Below, piece after piece: positions 14,092 through 16,659 of a DNA stretch of 16,659 nucleotides. The notes under the pieces are model-generated. The model saw only the letters and a program-made list of their open reading frames with translations, made no database searches and was not told where the DNA came from. Origin of the DNA: DATKSS01 sp049582065 (lineage in GTDB: Bacteria; Chloroflexota; Dormibacteria; Dormibacterales; Dormibacteraceae); the NCBI GenBank assembly GCA_049582065.1, contig JBAUTF010000322.1, forward strand, positions 1 to 16,659, written 5' to 3'. The translations under genes were made by a program, and so were the position numbers. Positions within the stretch are counted from its first letter, which is position 1; each line of letters starts with the position of its first letter.

Positions 14092-15270
14092 ATGCGCGCG
14101 GCGGTGCTGATTGCGACCAAGGACCTCAAGGAACGCATCCGCGACCGCTCAGCAATCCTCGTCGCCATAGTGGCCCCGCTCGTGCTGGCCTTCATCTTCA
14201 ACGCGATCTTCAGCGGCATCGGCGGCTCGAGCACTACCCCGCTCGGATTCGTCGACCAGGACGGCGGACCTGTGGCGCAGGCGTTCGTACAGCAGGTGCT
14301 CGGGCCATTCAACAAGGGCGGGTCGATCTCGTTTCGCTCCGAAGCGACAGTGGCGGACGCACGGTCCCTGGTGAGCAGCGGGACTTTGAGCGCGGTCATC
14401 GTGATCCCGGCCGGCTTCTCGCAGGCGGTCCAGACCGATGGGCCAGTGTCGATGCAGGTGATCGGCAACGTCGACTCTCCAATCTCGACAGAGATCGCTC
14501 GGTCCATCGCTGACGGCTACGCAGCCGAGCTCAACCGCATACGGCTGTCCGTAGCCACCGTCGCAGCGCAATCGACCGCCCCTCTTAGCCCAGATCAGAT
14601 CGGCGCGATCGCGGCCAAGGCGGCGGCGGCCGAAGCTCCCGTCGCTGTGCAGGACGTTTCGAGCAAGACCAAGCAGCTTGACCTGAAGTCGTTTTACGCC
14701 GCGGGCATGGCTGTGTTCTTCCTGTTCTTCACCGTGCAGTTCGGCGTCACGAGTCTTCTCCAGGAGCGGAACGAGGGGACCCTGGCGCGTCTTCTCGCGG
14801 CCCCGATCACCCGCGCATCGATCCTCTTAGGAAAAGTCCTGACGAGCTTCCTCATCGGGGTGATCAGCATGACCGTGCTCGTCATCGCGACCAGTCTCTT
14901 GTTCGGAGCGGCATGGGGCAGCCCGCTTGGTGTCGCGATCCTTGTCGTGGGCGCAGTCCTGTCGGCCACAGGCATCACGGCGCTGGTCGCGAGCCTTGCC
15001 CGCGACGCAGAGCAAGCGGGCAATTGGCAGACGATCGTCGCCGTGGTTCTCGGGCTCCTCGGGGGGACCTTCTTTCCCGTCTCGCAAGCGCCGGGCATTC
15101 TCTCGAGCCTCACATTCATCGCTCCGCAGGCCTGGTTCCTGCGTGGTCTCGGCGATCTGCACGGTGGTGATCTATCCGCGGTCTGGCTTCCGACGCTCGC
15201 GATGTTGGTTTTTGGGGCGGTCACCGGTGCCATCGCGCTGACACGCCTCCGACGAATCTCGGAGTTCTGA
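14092..15270 (+). CDS. ABC-2 type exporter permease, first subunit
   Basis: 392 aa. One N-terminal helix (about 21-41), a roughly 160-residue extracytoplasmic domain, then five helices (about 203-221, 247-270, 278-300, 313-331, 366-385). This is the ABC2_membrane_3 (YhaP/NatB-like) layout. The cytoplasmic QERNEGTLARLLAAPITR (225-242) is the standard coupling segment, and GGTFFPVSQAPGIL matches the conserved region before the last helix. GGGG lies a few bases before the ATG. The reading frame is open far upstream (from 13747), but that part overlaps the ATPase gene and is a shadow. It is expected to form a heterodimer with the next gene. Confidence 0.9.
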   Translation: MRAAVLIATKDLKERIRDRSAILVAIVAPLVLAFIFNAIFSGIGGSSTTPLGFVDQDGGPVAQAFVQQVLGPFNKGGSISFRSEATVADARSLVSSGTLSAVIVIPAGFSQAVQTDGPVSMQVIGNVDSPISTEIARSIADGYAAELNRIRLSVATVAAQSTAPLSPDQIGAIAAKAAAAEAPVAVQDVSSKTKQLDLKSFYAAGMAVFFLFFTVQFGVTSLLQERNEGTLARLLAAPITRASILLGKVLTSFLIGVISMTVLVIATSLLFGAAWGSPLGVAILVVGAVLSATGITALVASLARDAEQAGNWQTIVAVVLGLLGGTFFPVSQAPGILSSLTFIAPQAWFLRGLGDLHGGDLSAVWLPTLAMLVFGAVTGAIALTRLRRISEF

Positions 15271-15272
15271 GC

Positions 15273-16439
15273 GTGAAGACCCTTGTGATCGCTATCACCA
15301 ACCTTCGGCGGACCTTTCGCGTACGAACCAACGCCTTTCTCATCTTCGTCTTTCCGCTGTTCCTGATCCTGATCCTCGGCGAGACCTTCGGCAGCGGGTC
15401 CGCGGCGCGGGTGGGACTCACATCCGGAGGATCCGGACCACTCAGCCGGGCGCTGGTGTCAGCGCTGGAGCGGATCCCGTCTATGCAGATCGTCTCGGTT
15501 GGCGACGTTGGATCACTCCAGTCTCAGGTCGAACGGGGCAATCTCGACGCGGGGATCGTCATCCCTTCCGACTATGACGCGGTAATTCGTGATGGACGCA
15601 GCGTTGTTGTCAGCTACATCGCCCGCCCGGCCGGATCGGCTCAGCAGCTAGGCGAGACCATCCGCGGCGTGGTCGCCAAGCAGTCGGCACTGCTTGGCGC
15701 GGCGCAGTTCGCGGTGGCCGATGGCTCGGCGACCACCTTCGACACGGGCCTCGCGTCCGCAACGCAGACGTCCGCGTCTGTACCTTCGATCTCTGTCACC
15801 CAGACGATCGTGGGCAAGTCCGCCTTCTCCCAGAGCATTGGGCAGTTCGAGGTGGGGGCCTGGACGCAGCTCCTCTTGTTCGTCTTTCTATCTGCGCTCA
15901 CGGCCGGCTCGGTCGGTCTCATCGAGAGCCGGCGGCTTGGTCTCTCGCGGAGGATGCTTTCGACACCGACCCCGCCGGCGACAATCATCGGGGGAGAGGT
16001 CCTGAGCAGGTTCCTGGTCGGGATCATCCAGGCAGCGGTGATCATCTTCGGCTCCGCCCTCGTGTTCGGCGTGAAATGGGGCCAGCCCGCCGGCGTGGCC
16101 GCCATCGTCATCGTGTTCACGCTCGTGTCAGCCGGAGCCGCCATATTCCTGGGAGCGCTGCTGCGCAACGCTCAGCAGGCGTCCGGCGTGTCGCTCATTC
16201 TCGGGCTGGGGCTGGCCGCGATCGGCGGCTCGATGGTTCCTCTGCAAGTCTTTCCTCCAACCATGCAGAAGATCGCCCACATAACACCACACGCATGGGC
16301 GAACGACGCGTTCGCACAGCTAATCGCCAACGGGGCGTCGATCACAGGGATCCTTCCGCAGCTGGGGGTGCTGACGGTCTACGCCGTGGCGCTCTTGACG
16401 CTGGCTACCTGGCGACTTCGTCGGGTACTGACTGAGTAG
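15273..16439 (+). CDS. ABC-2 type exporter permease, second subunit
   Basis: 388 aa from GTG, two bases after the previous stop, with GGAG eight bases before it inside the upstream gene, so translation is probably coupled. Same layout as its partner: helix about 21-38, large extracytoplasmic domain (about 40-195), then helices near 197-216, 243-266, 272-295, 305-326 and 358-379. The coupling segment is ESRRLGLSRRMLSTPTPP (218-235), and GGSMVPLQVFPPTMQ matches the family. The two permeases are paralogous but quite diverged, suggesting an obligate heterodimer. Substrate unknown. Confidence 0.9.
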   Translation: MKTLVIAITNLRRTFRVRTNAFLIFVFPLFLILILGETFGSGSAARVGLTSGGSGPLSRALVSALERIPSMQIVSVGDVGSLQSQVERGNLDAGIVIPSDYDAVIRDGRSVVVSYIARPAGSAQQLGETIRGVVAKQSALLGAAQFAVADGSATTFDTGLASATQTSASVPSISVTQTIVGKSAFSQSIGQFEVGAWTQLLLFVFLSALTAGSVGLIESRRLGLSRRMLSTPTPPATIIGGEVLSRFLVGIIQAAVIIFGSALVFGVKWGQPAGVAAIVIVFTLVSAGAAIFLGALLRNAQQASGVSLILGLGLAAIGGSMVPLQVFPPTMQKIAHITPHAWANDAFAQLIANGASITGILPQLGVLTVYAVALLTLATWRLRRVLTE

Positions 16440-16449
16440 GCGCCTCAGT
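16431..16449 (+). terminator. Short hairpin at the end of the exporter operon
   Basis: actgag and ctcagt form a perfect 6-bp stem around taggcgc, and the stop codon lies in the loop. No T-run follows, so it is a weak terminator candidate or an mRNA 3'-end stabiliser. Confidence 0.3.
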
Positions 16450-16518
16450 GGAGACCAACGTCCGAGAGAACTTTTGAGTTCAAAATGGACCGAACCCGCC
16501 GTTCGAGCAGAGCGCATT

Positions 16519-16562
16519 CTTGGTAAGGAAAAATCCCCGGTTCGAATCCGGGCGTGGGCTCC
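16519..16562 (+). repeat. tRNA-3'-end-like repeat, copy 3 (shorter)
   Basis: It begins cttggtaaggaaaa and has the same perfect T-arm (stems 16536-16540 and 16548-16552, loop TTCGAAT), followed by cgtgggc, T and CC. Compared with the others, two bases are missing before the T-stem (aaaatcccc for aaaaggtcccc), CCA is CCG, and the approximately 37-base upstream part shared by copies 1 and 2 is not recognisable. It lies 79 bases after the exporter operon. The remaining bases to the window end show no gene. Confidence 0.7.
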
Positions 16563-16659
16563 GATTCAAGCAGCAACCGCCAACCATCGCGAAAAGACTT
16601 CCGCCTACCCCGTTGAAAGCGGGTGCAATCCGAACGCGTCCGGGACCACGGTGCCCAGG

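Noticed and set aside
6908..16562. CRISPR array
   Set aside because: The three repeats are thousands of bases apart and separated by genes, not by uniform spacers.

Overview
The window is GC-rich DNA with weak Shine-Dalgarno sites, GTG starts, at least one promoter that looks leaderless, and insertion sequences of the IS21 and IS256 families. Together these suggest a high-GC soil-type bacterium. Actinomycetota (for example the Thermoleophilia side) fits best, and Chloroflexota or Dormibacterota are possible. There is no rRNA or ribosomal gene to settle this, so the placement is inference.

Left part (1-2075) is a mobile-element graveyard. It holds the right half of an IS21-family element (end of istA, complete istB, two tandem 23-bp end repeats), then the C-terminal stump of an IS256-family transposase with its terminal sequence, then a decayed membrane-protein gene. 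The order reads as a nest: IS21 inside IS256 inside a host gene. A 500-bp stretch without genes follows.

Middle part (2076-6877) has a small SprT-like zinc metalloprotease, a sigma-region-4 protein with membrane segments, a trehalose-6-phosphate synthase (otsA), a convergent tandem universal-stress protein whose end overlaps otsA, and a head-to-head remnant of a small secreted-type protein. The last two both appear to have lost their 5' parts near 6285-6310, which suggests a rearrangement point.

Right part (6908-16562) is marked by three directly repeated copies of a sequence ending in a perfect tRNA T-arm, an acceptor 3' strand and (in two copies) CCA, without any 5' half of a tRNA. Copies lie at 6908-6989, 12854-12935 and 16519-16562. 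They divide the region into block A and block B. Block A (about 5.9 kb) holds two tandem zinc-free MDR oxidoreductases, an alpha/beta hydrolase, a broken GNAT acetyltransferase, a secreted Amidase_6-type protein, a DUF4013 membrane protein and a tiny membrane protein. Block B (about 3.6 kb) holds one tightly coupled ABC-2 exporter operon: an ATPase and two permeases. No integrase is visible.

The most interesting signal is this repeat set. It could be successive attachment-site duplications at a tRNA 3' end, or a dispersed repeat or RNA family with a tRNA-mimicking tail. The rest is ordinary accessory metabolism, stress and transport genes mixed with decay.
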